From an uncultured Porphyromonadaceae bacterium (GTDB taxonomy: Bacteria; Bacteroidota; Bacteroidia; Bacteroidales; Muribaculaceae), in NCBI GenBank assembly GCA_947176615.1, contig CAMWRO010000003.1:1-32762 (forward strand): DNA of 32,762 bases, read 5' to 3'. This document shows, piece by piece, positions 5,916 through 14,369 of the stretch. Each line of letters opens with the position of its first letter. Position 1 is the stretch's first letter. The translations under genes and the position numbers were made by a program. The notes beneath the pieces were generated by a model. The model did not search any database, was not told where the DNA came from, and saw nothing but the letters and a program-made list of their open reading frames with translations.

Positions 5916-8276
5916 ATGAAATTTTTCAGACCTTTTTTCATCACATTAGCATGTGCATCGGTTTCGGCAGTCGGTTTTTCAGCCGAGATTCATGAGCACA
6001 AGACACTTGAATACTTCCCCGTCAAGGATGTCAGACTGACATCGGGACCTATGGCCCACGCCCAGCAGCTCGGCATCGACTACCTCCTCGCCCTCGATGC
6101 CGACCGCCTTCTCGCACCCTATCTCAAAGAGGCCGGCCTGACACCGAAGGCCGAAAACTACACCAACTGGGAGAACACCGGCCTTGACGGACACATAGGC
6201 GGACACTATCTCTCGGCCCTATCCTACATGTATGCCGCCACCGGCAACAAGGAAATAGGACAACGCCTCGACTACATGCTCTCCGAGCTGAAACGATGTC
6301 AGGATGCCTCGCCCGACGGCTATCTCAGCGGCGTACCGGGCGGAAAAGCATTTTGGGCCGACCTCGCTGCCGGAAATTTCCGCGCGGGAGGCTTTGACAT
6401 AAACGGCAAGTGGGTGCCGCTCTACAATATCCACAAAATATATGCCGGACTAAAGGACGCTTACCTTCAAGCCGGAAAACCCGAAGCACGCGAAATGCTC
6501 GTCAGACTGACCGACTGGATGACCGGCATCGTTTCGGGACTCTCCGACGAGCAGATTCAAGACATGTTGCGCAGCGAGCACGGCGGTCTGAACGAAATTT
6601 TTGCCGACGTGGCCGTGATAACCGGCGACGGGAAATACATGACACTCGCACGGCAGTTTTCCCACCGCGCGCTACTCGACCCCCTTTCCCACGGTGAAAA
6701 CCGGCTGACAGGCATGCATGCCAACACGCAGATTCCCAAAGTCATCGGGTTCAAGCGCATCGCTGACATCGACGGCAATACCGACTGGGAACGAGCCGTG
6801 GAATACTTCTGGAACGACGTTGTCAACAACCGCTCCGTGTCGATTGGCGGCAACAGCGTCCGCGAGCATTTCCACTCCCCCGACGACTTCTCAAGCATGC
6901 TTGAAAGCGAGCAGGGTCCCGAGACATGCAACACCTACAACATGCTGCGACTGACCAAGATGCTCTACGAGTCGAGCGGCGACCCGAAATATCTCGACTT
7001 CAACGAGCGGGCTCTGTTCAACCACATCCTCTCGGCCCAAAACCACGAGCAGGGCGGCTATGTCTACTTCACCCCCATGCGCTCGGGTCATTATCGCGTC
7101 TACTCTCAGCCACAGACCAGCTTCTGGTGCTGCGTCGGCTCAGGCATGGAAAATCAGGCCCGCTACGGCGAATATATCTATGCCCATAAAGGAAACGACA
7201 TCTATGTCGACCTCTTTGTCCCCTCGACCCTGACGTGGAAAGGCAACACAATCGAGCAACTCACCGATTTTCCCGCCTCCGATGCCACCACACTGGTCGT
7301 CACTCCGGCACGCGCCGAAAAATTTGCCCTCAACATCCGCATCCCCGGCTGGACGACCCGCGACGGCATTACCGTCACTGTTAACGGCAAGGAGCAGAAA
7401 GTAGACCTGTCGGGCGACTATGTGACCCTGTCGCGCAAGTGGAAAAAGGGCGACAAAGTGACCGCCCGCTTCCCCATGCACCTCAGCGTCGAGCAACTCC
7501 CCGACAAGTCGGCCAACTACTCGATACTCTACGGCCCGGTAGTCCTTGCCGCAAGCCTCGGCACCGAAGGACAGGAGGGCCTTTTTGCCGATGACAGCCG
7601 CATGGGCCATGCCGCCAACGGCCCGCGCCTCCCCCTTCAGGAAATGCCTATGATTGTGGGCGATGCCGCCGACATCGTTTCCTATGTCACCCCGGTCGAA
7701 GGACAACCGCTGACATTCAAGCTCTCGCATGTATATCCCGCCAAATACGACGGCATGACCCTCGTCCCCTTCGCCTCGCTCAACGAGTGCCGCTACATGG
7801 TCTACTGGCCTGTGCTGTCCGAGGCCGAGCTTGATGCACGTCTCGCCCGCATTGCCCGTGAGCAGGCCGAGGCTCAGGCCCTCCTTGACCGCACCGCCGA
7901 CATGGTGACATGTGGCGAGCAGCAACCCGAAAGCGACCATTTCATTACGATGGAGAAGACAGACATGGGCACCAACCACGACCGCCACTGGCGACGCGCC
8001 AACCCCGACGGATGGTTCAGCTACCGCATGAAAACGTCGGGCAAAAACCCCACTATCCTCCGCGTCAGCTATCTCCCGGCCCAAGACCGCGCTGCAACCG
8101 TGTGGGTCGGTGACACCTGTGTAGGCACCATTTCTCCTGCCGCACCCGGTGCTCCCGCCGTCGCCGAATTCCCCGTCGCCATCAACGCCGACACCGCCAT
8201 CGTCACCGTCCGCTCCGCCTCACCGTCACCCACCCCCGACATCTACGAAGTCCGCCTGATGACAGAGGAGAAATAA
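5916..8276 (+). CDS. Secreted GH127/GH146-like beta-L-arabinofuranosidase
   Basis: A 786-residue protein starting at MKFFRPFFITL, with a cleavable signal peptide (about residues 1-22, ...VGFSAE). The core is the DUF1680/GH127 (alpha/alpha)6 barrel. The zinc and nucleophile cysteine signature known for this clan is present: E336 and C338 in GPETCNTYN, and C405-C406 in FWCCVGSG. These enzymes remove beta-L-arabinofuranose from plant glycans such as extensin, arabinogalactan or pectin side chains. After the barrel come beta-sandwich regions (about 480-640) and an extra C-terminal domain (about 660-786, DUF6805-like) that may help bind substrate. An upstream ATG extension to 5847 would ruin the signal peptide and cross the promoter. 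It is not in a SusC/SusD locus here. Probably periplasmic. Confidence 0.9.
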   Translation: MKFFRPFFITLACASVSAVGFSAEIHEHKTLEYFPVKDVRLTSGPMAHAQQLGIDYLLALDADRLLAPYLKEAGLTPKAENYTNWENTGLDGHIGGHYLSALSYMYAATGNKEIGQRLDYMLSELKRCQDASPDGYLSGVPGGKAFWADLAAGNFRAGGFDINGKWVPLYNIHKIYAGLKDAYLQAGKPEAREMLVRLTDWMTGIVSGLSDEQIQDMLRSEHGGLNEIFADVAVITGDGKYMTLARQFSHRALLDPLSHGENRLTGMHANTQIPKVIGFKRIADIDGNTDWERAVEYFWNDVVNNRSVSIGGNSVREHFHSPDDFSSMLESEQGPETCNTYNMLRLTKMLYESSGDPKYLDFNERALFNHILSAQNHEQGGYVYFTPMRSGHYRVYSQPQTSFWCCVGSGMENQARYGEYIYAHKGNDIYVDLFVPSTLTWKGNTIEQLTDFPASDATTLVVTPARAEKFALNIRIPGWTTRDGITVTVNGKEQKVDLSGDYVTLSRKWKKGDKVTARFPMHLSVEQLPDKSANYSILYGPVVLAASLGTEGQEGLFADDSRMGHAANGPRLPLQEMPMIVGDAADIVSYVTPVEGQPLTFKLSHVYPAKYDGMTLVPFASLNECRYMVYWPVLSEAELDARLARIAREQAEAQALLDRTADMVTCGEQQPESDHFITMEKTDMGTNHDRHWRRANPDGWFSYRMKTSGKNPTILRVSYLPAQDRAATVWVGDTCVGTISPAAPGAPAVAEFPVAINADTAIVTVRSASPSPTPDIYEVRLMTEEK

Positions 8277-8281
8277 CAAAT

Positions 8282-8314
8282 AAATAATAACAGCTGATAA
8301 ATAATAACAGCTGA
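8282..8314. repeat. Tandem 16-bp direct repeat with CAGCTG
   Basis: AAATAATAACAGCTGA occurs at 8282-8297 and again at 8299-8314, right after the GH127 stop codon and abutting the long hairpin at 8314-8388. A partial third unit (AAAATAACAG) forms part of that hairpin. Confidence 0.7.
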
Positions 8315-8388
8315 AAAATAACAGATTACAGATGGGCTTGTCCCGGCGGCGAGTTACCGCCCGCAGTCACCTGTAATCTGTTATTTTT
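8314..8388 (+). terminator. Long-stem terminator after the GH127-like gene
   Basis: AAAAATAACAGATTACAG (8314-8331) and its exact reverse complement (8371-8388) form an 18-bp stem, followed by T-rich sequence to about 8397. The 39-nt loop contains a nested GGCGG/CCGCC stem. The symmetric A and T tracts allow termination in both directions. Confidence 0.75.
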
Positions 8389-8438
8389 TATTTTTTCTCT
8401 GCAATTTTCTCGTCGGTCTCGACTATTTACTGCTTTTA

Positions 8439-8470
8439 TTTGTTATTTAGTCTGTAAGTATGTAAATTTG
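8439..8470 (+). promoter_or_regulatory. Promoter of the GH3-superfamily gene
   Basis: TTTG at 8439-8442, a 20-nt spacer and TAAATTTG at 8463-8470. The predicted leader before the ATG at 8517 is about 40 nt. Confidence 0.75.
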
Positions 8471-8516
8471 TTGTTGAACGAGTTGCCTGTCAGGCGACAA
8501 AATAACCGAGAGAGAG

Positions 8517-10052
8517 ATGAACTGCATAACCCCCCTTATCCGCCCGTGGTTAATGCGTCGGGTCAAAGACGCAGCACGATGGCAAGGCCATGTCAGAGAG
8601 ACGCAGACCCAAGTGCTGCAACGCCTTGTATCGCGAGGACGCGATACTCGCTGGGGTATGACCCGCGGGCTTGACCGCGTAGCGACCTATGAGGACTTTT
8701 TAAAAGCCGTCCCCGAAGTTGTGACCTACGACAAAGTGCGCCCCTACATCATGCGCATGGTCAACGGCGAGCGCGACGTGCTGTGGCCCGGATGGACAAG
8801 AAATTTCGCCCAGTCGAGCGGCACAAGTGACGGCAAGAGCAAATATATCCCCGTAACCCCCGAGTCGTTCCGGTGGTCCCATTACCGCGGCGGCACCGAT
8901 GTCGTGGCCCATTATCTCAATCTGTACCCCGACAGCCGCATCTTCTCGGGAAAGGCGTTCATCCTCGGCGGCAGCTTTGCCAACGAACTGACCCTGCCTC
9001 CCGGCGTGGAGGTGGGCGACCTGTCGGCCAACCTCATCGAGAACATCAACCCGCTGGCCAACATGTTCCGAATCCCCTCCAAGGAGGTCGCGCTCATGAG
9101 CGACTGGAAACAGAAACTTCCCGCGCTGGTCAACGCCTCGATACACGAGAATGTCACTAACATATCAGGCGTGCCGTCGTGGTTCATGACCGTGCTGAAA
9201 GAGGTCATCAAAACCGCCGGAGCCACTACAATCCACGACGTGTGGCCCAATCTCGAAGTGTTTTTCCACGGGGGCATATCGTTTGACCCCTACCGTGAAC
9301 AATACCGCAACATAACCGACCCGTCGCGCATGCGCTATATCGAGACCTACAACGCCTCGGAAGGATTTTTCGCACTTCAGAACGAGATTGACGACCGCTC
9401 GATGCTGTTGCTGCTCGACTCGGGCACCTTCTACGAGTTCATCCCCGTAGAGGATGCCGACAGCGACCGCCCGACAGTCGTCCCTGCGTGGAAAGTCGAG
9501 GAGGGACGCGTCTATGAGATGGTCATCACCTCATGCAACGGCCTGTGGCGTTACAGGCTGGGCGACACTGTCCGAATCAACCGTGCCGACCCGCTGAAAA
9601 TCACGATTGCCGGACGCACCAAGCACTACATCAACGCTTTCGGCGAGGAACTGATGGTCTATAACGCCGACGCGGCCATCGCCCGGGTCGAGAAGGAGTT
9701 GAACTGCGACGTGGTCAACTATACCGCCGCGCCGGTCTATGCAGGCGACCGCTCCCGGGGCCGCCATGAATGGCTCATCGAGTTCACCCGGCACCCCGTC
9801 GACATCGCCGAATTTGCCCGCCGGCTCGACTCGGCCCTTCAGGATGTCAACAGCGACTATCAGGCAAAACGCTCGGGTGGAATATTCCTCGACCAGCTCA
9901 CTGTCGACGTGGGTCGACGCGGCGTTTTTGACCGCTGGCTGTCAACGACAGGCAAGCTCGGCGGACAGCGCAAAGTACCCCGACTGTGCAACGACCGCCG
10001 TTTCCTTGACCCCCTTCTCGCGCTCAATAAGGAATTGAGAATGGAAAATTGA
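8517..10052 (+). CDS. GH3 auxin-responsive promoter family protein (acyl-adenylate type)
   Basis: A 511-residue protein of the GH3 superfamily (name from soybean GH3, not glycoside hydrolase 3). Plant members conjugate amino acids to hormones such as jasmonate and auxin through an acyl-adenylate; bacterial substrates are unknown. Visible family features are the ATP-binding loop FAQSSGTSDGKSKYIPVT (about residues 98-115), the middle segment RYIETYNASEGFFALQ, the NGLWRYRLGDTVRI motif and the C-terminal domain start (HYINAFGEELMVYNADAAI). Full length for bacterial members (about 500). It has its own promoter, so it appears monocistronic. The last residues (ELRMEN) are encoded inside an AATTGAGAAT-type intergenic repeat that has run into the gene. 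Confidence 0.88.
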   Translation: MNCITPLIRPWLMRRVKDAARWQGHVRETQTQVLQRLVSRGRDTRWGMTRGLDRVATYEDFLKAVPEVVTYDKVRPYIMRMVNGERDVLWPGWTRNFAQSSGTSDGKSKYIPVTPESFRWSHYRGGTDVVAHYLNLYPDSRIFSGKAFILGGSFANELTLPPGVEVGDLSANLIENINPLANMFRIPSKEVALMSDWKQKLPALVNASIHENVTNISGVPSWFMTVLKEVIKTAGATTIHDVWPNLEVFFHGGISFDPYREQYRNITDPSRMRYIETYNASEGFFALQNEIDDRSMLLLLDSGTFYEFIPVEDADSDRPTVVPAWKVEEGRVYEMVITSCNGLWRYRLGDTVRINRADPLKITIAGRTKHYINAFGEELMVYNADAAIARVEKELNCDVVNYTAAPVYAGDRSRGRHEWLIEFTRHPVDIAEFARRLDSALQDVNSDYQAKRSGGIFLDQLTVDVGRRGVFDRWLSTTGKLGGQRKVPRLCNDRRFLDPLLALNKELRMEN

Positions 10053-10092
10053 CAATGGCGAGTTTTCAATTCTCGATTCTCAATTCTCAATT
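10033..10092. repeat. AATTGAGAAT repeat cluster, inverted
   Basis: AATTGAGAAT at 10033-10042 faces two overlapping reverse-complement copies, ATTCTCAATT, at 10076-10085 and 10083-10092, with related AATTGA/TCAATT units between. The left copy lies inside the 3' end of the GH3 coding region and supplies its stop codon region. The same unit is found after recJ (29767-29800). Confidence 0.7.
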
Positions 10093-10098
10093 AAAAAA

Positions 10099-10152
10099 AA
10101 TCGTTATCTTTGCATTATGCATTATTAATCATGCATTATAGACATAACGATT
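10099..10152. promoter_or_regulatory. Promoter region of the alkaline phosphatase gene with dyad
   Basis: TATCTTTG at 10105-10112 is a -7 element; no clear -33 box is seen. A perfect 9-bp inverted repeat, AATCGTTAT (10099-10107) and ATAACGATT (10144-10152), brackets the region and ends at the start codon. Inside lie repeated ATGCAT words around ATTAAT. This could be an operator for a phosphate- or metal-responsive regulator, but no known box is recognised. Confidence 0.45.
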
Positions 10153-11547
10153 ATGAAGATAAAATCAATTCTACTGTCGGCACTGGCCTGCGCGTCAGCA
10201 GCCACCATGAGCGCGGCTGACGCTCCGCGATATATTTTCTACTTTATCGGCGACGGAATGGGTATGGGACACGTCATGAGCGCCGAATGCTATAACCGCA
10301 CCGTGCGCGGAAACAACGAGCGACTGCTGATGATGCAGTTCCCCGTAGCGTCGGCAGCCACTACATTCTCGGCATCATCGCCTGTCACCGACTCGGCTGC
10401 CGCAGGCACCGCCCTCGCGACCGGCCACAAGACAAAAAACGGCATGATCGGCATGAACCCCGACACCGTTGCCGTGTCATCTATAGCAGTCAGCCTTGAC
10501 AAGCTCGGCTACGGTATCGGAATCATCACCACCGGCGCGCCCGACGACGCCACCCCCGGCGCGTTCTTCGCCCACGTCCCCAACCGCTCGATGTACTACG
10601 AAATCGGCCGCGATGCCGCCAATTCAAGCGTCAGCTTCCTCGGCGGGTCCAATCTGCGCGGACTCCGTGACCGTGACGGCAATCCGACCGGACTTGCCGA
10701 AATAATCGAAAAATCCGGAATGACAATCGTACGCGGCACCGAGGCCCTGTCATCGGTCAAGACCGACCGCGTGCTGATGCTCAACACTGACTCGCTCCTT
10801 GTCAACGACCTCGGCTATGCCATCGACTCGGTTCCGGGAATCGTGACACTCCCCGCCATGACTCAGGCATGTCTCGACCACCTCGAAAAGAAGTCGCCCG
10901 ACAAGTTTTTCATGATGATTGAGGACGGCAGCATCGACCACGCCTCCCACAGCAACGACGGCGGCGGCGTCATAAAGGAGATTATCAGTTTTCAGGACGC
11001 AATCAGCATCGCCTATGATTTCTACCTCGCCCACCCCGACGAAACCCTTATCGTCATTACCGCCGACCATGACACCGGCGGCATGGCCCTCGGCAACCAG
11101 CACGTCCCCTACGACGCGCATCTGAAATATCTTGACTACCAGCGCATCTCCAAAGACCGTTTCTCAGACTTCTGCAAGAACATTCAGCGTCAGCGCCGCA
11201 TCTTCACTTGGGACGACATGCGCGAAGTCCTTGAGGAGAAGATGGGATTCTGGAAAGGTGTCCCCGTGACCGAGCAGCAGACCGAGGAACTGAAAGAAAT
11301 ATTTGACCGCTGTTTCGTGCGTCACGAAAGCGGCGAGCAGAAAAGCATGTATGCAAGCTATAACGATTTCGTCGTAAAGGTATTCAGCATCATGGACAGT
11401 TTCACCGGCATCGGATGGACAGCCACCCACCACACCGGCGGCATGGTTCCCGTCTATGCGGTGGGAGTCGATGCGTCACGTTTCAACGGGCTCAACGACA
11501 ACACTCAGATTCCCCTCAAAATAATGGAAATCGTCACCGGAAGGTAG
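10153..11547 (+). CDS. Secreted alkaline phosphatase (PhoA family)
   Basis: A 464-residue alkaline phosphatase with an N-terminal signal peptide (about 1-22, cleavage after MSAA). It hydrolyses phosphomonoesters in the periplasm using two Zn2+ and one Mg2+. Visible metal and active-site residues are D34 (FIGDGMG), the nucleophile S81 (TDSAAAGT), E257-D258 (MIEDGSIDHASH with D262 and H266), D305-H306 (TADHDTGG) and H427 (THHTGG). The length is close to E. coli PhoA. It is followed after 37 bp by the Dus gene, so readthrough is possible, although a GGTTTAAGG repeat lies between them. Phosphate scavenging is the expected role; polyphosphate or nucleotide substrates are equally possible. Confidence 0.94.
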   Translation: MKIKSILLSALACASAATMSAADAPRYIFYFIGDGMGMGHVMSAECYNRTVRGNNERLLMMQFPVASAATTFSASSPVTDSAAAGTALATGHKTKNGMIGMNPDTVAVSSIAVSLDKLGYGIGIITTGAPDDATPGAFFAHVPNRSMYYEIGRDAANSSVSFLGGSNLRGLRDRDGNPTGLAEIIEKSGMTIVRGTEALSSVKTDRVLMLNTDSLLVNDLGYAIDSVPGIVTLPAMTQACLDHLEKKSPDKFFMMIEDGSIDHASHSNDGGGVIKEIISFQDAISIAYDFYLAHPDETLIVITADHDTGGMALGNQHVPYDAHLKYLDYQRISKDRFSDFCKNIQRQRRIFTWDDMREVLEEKMGFWKGVPVTEQQTEELKEIFDRCFVRHESGEQKSMYASYNDFVVKVFSIMDSFTGIGWTATHHTGGMVPVYAVGVDASRFNGLNDNTQIPLKIMEIVTGR

Positions 11548-11570
11548 TTTAGGTTTAAGGTTTAAAACCA
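11547..11570. repeat. GGTTTAAGG-type repeat
   Basis: AGGTTTAAGGTTTAAAACC follows the phosphatase stop codon and can form a small hairpin (GGTTT/AAACC). It shares the motif of the repeat at 634-706. Confidence 0.5.
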
Positions 11571-11584
11571 ACTGTTAAAAGACA

Positions 11585-12517
11585 ATGCACCTGTACGCAG
11601 CACCGCTTCAAGGTTACACTGAGGCGATTTACCGCAACGCCCATGCCGAAATCTATGGCGACGGGCCCGATAGATGGTACACCCCGTTCATACGCGTCGA
11701 GCATGGCGAGCCGCGCGGCCGCGACATGCGCCAGCTCGCGTCGCCGCTCAACGCCAACCACCGCCTCGTGCCGCAGATAATGTTCCGCGACGCCGACGAG
11801 TGGGAGAAACTTGTCACGGCAATAACGGAAACCACCGATTACCGCGAAATAGACATGAACCTCGGCTGCCCCTTCCCGCCGCAAGTGCGCAAGGGGCGCG
11901 GGGCCGGACTCCTCGGCCGTCCCGACGAGCTCGCGCGCATCGCCGAGCTCATGAAAGGGCACCCCGAGGTGACATTCTCGGTCAAGATGCGCCTCGGCAT
12001 CACGGCCCCCGACGAGTGGAAAGCGGTCATGCCGGTAATCAACTCCATGCCTCTCGCCCACGTCACAATCCACCCCCGCGTGGCCGCGCAGCAATATGGC
12101 GGCGAGCTGTATCTTGACGATTTCAGGGAAATGACAGCCGGGACTCCCCATCCGGTCATCTACAACGGTGACATCGCCACTCCGGCCGACATCGACCGCG
12201 TGGCCTCGCAGTTCCCCACCCTCGCGGGCATCATGACCGGGCGCGGCCTCCTTGCCCGCCCCTCGCTCGTCGACGAGTGGCGCGAAGGACGCGAATGGAC
12301 TCCCGACGAGAGGCTTGACGCGCTCATGCGCCTCCACTCGCGCGTGGCCGAGCAGTGTGAACAGACCTATCAGGGCGAGACGCAGATTCTCGCCAAGCTG
12401 AAACCGTTCTGGGACTACATCCTCCCGTCGCTTGACCGCCGCACCGCCAAGGCAATCAAAAAAGCCGTGACCCTCCCCGCCTACTACCGCGCGATAGAGT
12501 CAGTAGGGTCAGAATAA
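11585..12517 (+). CDS. tRNA-dihydrouridine synthase
   Basis: A 310-residue FMN-dependent Dus protein, reducing uridine to dihydrouridine in tRNA. The N-terminal APLQGYTEAIYR corresponds to the family's P-loop-like FMN region. The catalytic cysteine is C95 in MNLGCPFPPQVRKGRGAG, followed by VKMRLG, HPRVAAQQY, YNGDI and the FMN phosphate-binding MTGRGLLARP. The C-terminal helical RNA-binding domain is present (about 235-310). It belongs to the group often annotated as Dus family in Bacteroidetes; assignment to DusA, DusB or DusC is not attempted. Cytoplasmic. Confidence 0.92.
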   Translation: MHLYAAPLQGYTEAIYRNAHAEIYGDGPDRWYTPFIRVEHGEPRGRDMRQLASPLNANHRLVPQIMFRDADEWEKLVTAITETTDYREIDMNLGCPFPPQVRKGRGAGLLGRPDELARIAELMKGHPEVTFSVKMRLGITAPDEWKAVMPVINSMPLAHVTIHPRVAAQQYGGELYLDDFREMTAGTPHPVIYNGDIATPADIDRVASQFPTLAGIMTGRGLLARPSLVDEWREGREWTPDERLDALMRLHSRVAEQCEQTYQGETQILAKLKPFWDYILPSLDRRTAKAIKKAVTLPAYYRAIESVGSE

Positions 12518-12589
12518 ACGCTGAAAAATGTGTTTAACAACATCTATTGCCTTTTTTGAAAAAATAATTGCTAAATTTACGGGCTCAAT

Positions 12590-12619
12590 AAAGTGACAAG
12601 GCCACGGCCCGGTCACTTT
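12590..12619 (+). terminator. Hairpin with T-tail upstream of the EEP gene
   Basis: AAAGTGAC (12590-12597) and GTCACTTT (12612-12619) form a perfect 8-bp stem with a GC-rich loop, ending in TTTT. It could terminate the Dus transcript. If the weak -7-like TAAATTTA at 12572-12579 is the promoter of the next gene, the hairpin would instead sit at the 5' end of that mRNA. Confidence 0.45.
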
Positions 12620-12658
12620 TCAATATCGTTAAATCTAACTGAACAACTTGATAGTTTT

Positions 12659-13705
12659 ATGAAGAAATTTTTTCTGACAGCAATCCTTTCCCTTCTCGTA
12701 GTCATGGGTGCTTCGGCCCAAAAAAATGACAACAAGCAATTCCTCGTTTTCGGCGTGGGGTTCTACAACCTTGAAAACCTCTTCGACACAATCAATAACA
12801 ACGGAAAATATGACCTCGAATTTTCCCCGCAAGGCTCGCGCCAGTGGAACGGGGAAAAATACTGGAGCAAAATCAACAACCTTGCCTACTGCATCTCGCA
12901 GATGACCACTCAGACCACCCCTATGGGTCCGGCCATCCTCGGCGTGTCGGAAATCGAGAACCGCAGCGTGCTTGAAGACCTCGTAAAGGCCGAACCCATC
13001 AAGAAATGGATGCTTCAGGTTGTTCACCATGACTCGCCCGACCGCCGCGGCGTGGACGTGGGACTCCTCTATAACCCTCGCATGTTCAAGGTTCTTGACG
13101 TGACCAACCACACTCTTGTCATCCCTGACAACCCCAACTTCCGCACCCGCGACCAGATGTGTGTCACCGGCATCCTCGGCGGAGACACCCTGAGCGTCAT
13201 CGTCAACCACTGGCCGTCGCGACTGGGCGGTCAGGAACAGTCAAGCTATCTGCGCGAGGCAGCCGCAAGCCTCAGCAAGCATATCGCCGACTCGCTCTGG
13301 GCCATCCGTCCCAACCAAGGGGTCATCATCATGGGCGACCTTAACGACGACCCGCAGGACAAGTCGTGTGCCGTGGCTCTCGGTGCGATGAAAGACCTGA
13401 AGAAGGTTTCTCACCACGGATTCTTCAACCCGTGGTGGAAGATGCTCGACAAGGGCATCGGCACTCTCGCCTACAAGGGACAGTGGAATCTCTTTGACCA
13501 GATTATTGTTTCGGGGACACTCCTTGAACAGAATACCGACGGACTGCGTTACTGGAAATGTCAGGTCAACAACTTCGACTTCCTCAAAGGCGATACCGGC
13601 AACCGTCAGGGTTACCCGCTCCGCACCTATTCGGGCGGCGTGTTCCTCAACGGCTATTCCGACCACTTCCCCACTGAAATCTTCCTCATCAAGGAACGCA
13701 AATAA
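12659..13705 (+). CDS. Secreted endonuclease/exonuclease/phosphatase family protein
   Basis: A 348-residue protein with a signal peptide (MKKFFLTAILSLLVVMGASAQ, cleavage near residue 20). An upstream in-frame start at 12593 is rejected because it hides this signal. The EEP (DNase I-like) fold motifs are in order: N38 and E39 (FYNLENLFD), E98/E100 (SEIENR), RRGVDVGLLY, H184 (NHWPSR), D227/N229 (MGDLNDDP) and D335-H336 (YSDHFP). These supply the Mg2+ site and catalytic histidines for phosphodiester or phosphomonoester cleavage. The substrate may be nucleic acid, a phospholipid or an inositol phosphate. Secretion after an alkaline phosphatase upstream suggests nutrient phosphate recovery. The stop shares one base with the next start (TAATG). 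Confidence 0.9.
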   Translation: MKKFFLTAILSLLVVMGASAQKNDNKQFLVFGVGFYNLENLFDTINNNGKYDLEFSPQGSRQWNGEKYWSKINNLAYCISQMTTQTTPMGPAILGVSEIENRSVLEDLVKAEPIKKWMLQVVHHDSPDRRGVDVGLLYNPRMFKVLDVTNHTLVIPDNPNFRTRDQMCVTGILGGDTLSVIVNHWPSRLGGQEQSSYLREAAASLSKHIADSLWAIRPNQGVIIMGDLNDDPQDKSCAVALGAMKDLKKVSHHGFFNPWWKMLDKGIGTLAYKGQWNLFDQIIVSGTLLEQNTDGLRYWKCQVNNFDFLKGDTGNRQGYPLRTYSGGVFLNGYSDHFPTEIFLIKERK

Positions 13706-14361
13706 TGGCTGAAAACAACGACACTAAAGACATCGCACCGTTTGCCATCACGATAGGACGGCAGTTTGGCAGCGGAGGCCGCGAACTCGGCAAGAAACTT
13801 GCCGAGCGGTTAGGCATCGACTACTATGACAAGGAACTGCTCGTGGAATCGGCCAAACTGGCCGGTGTCAACCCCGAGTTCTTTGAAAAGAAAGACGAGC
13901 GTTTCCCCACATTTCTCAACGGTCTTTTCTCGTTCTCGATGGGATTTTCGCCGATGGCCTATTACACCGGAGCGTCATCGATCAGTGACGACGGCCTCTA
14001 CAAAGCATTGAGCGACTTCCTGCTGTCGACAATCGAGAAAAAATCATTCGTGGTCGTGGGGCGGAGTGCCGACTATATCCTGCGCCACCATCCCCGCTGC
14101 ATCAACATCTTTGTCCACGCCCCTGTCGATAAATGTGTCGACCGCATTACGCGCCGCAGCGACTCTCCCGACCGCGACAAGGCCCGCGCCCTCGCCGAGA
14201 AAACCAACCGTCTGCGTGCCGAGTATTACAACTTTTACACCGACAAGACTTGGGGCGACGCGGCGACCTATCATCTGACAATCGACTCGTCGACACTCCC
14301 GATGGACGATATCGCCGACATCGTCATCGGGTATGTCAAGAAAAAACTAAACGCTAAATAA
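13705..14361 (+). CDS. Cytidylate kinase-like family protein
   Basis: A 218-residue P-loop kinase of the cytidylate kinase-like family common in Bacteroidetes. The nucleotide-binding loop is GRQFGSGGRELGKKLAERLG (residues 18-37). Further features are the FVVVGRSADYIL strand, the lid-region arginines in ITRRSDSPDRDKARALAEKTNRLRAEYY and the TDKTWGDAATYHLTIDSS segment. It is distinct from true Cmk, and the phosphate acceptor is unknown. Translation is coupled to the upstream gene by a TAATG junction, and upp follows after 8 bp, pointing to pyrimidine nucleotide salvage. Confidence 0.85.
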   Translation: MAENNDTKDIAPFAITIGRQFGSGGRELGKKLAERLGIDYYDKELLVESAKLAGVNPEFFEKKDERFPTFLNGLFSFSMGFSPMAYYTGASSISDDGLYKALSDFLLSTIEKKSFVVVGRSADYILRHHPRCINIFVHAPVDKCVDRITRRSDSPDRDKARALAEKTNRLRAEYYNFYTDKTWGDAATYHLTIDSSTLPMDDIADIVIGYVKKKLNAK

Positions 14362-14369
14362 CTTCCCAC

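Noticed and set aside
7140..8084. 314-codon open frame on the minus strand inside the GH127-like gene
   Set aside because: Antisense of a gene with intact catalytic motifs; composition follows the sense gene.
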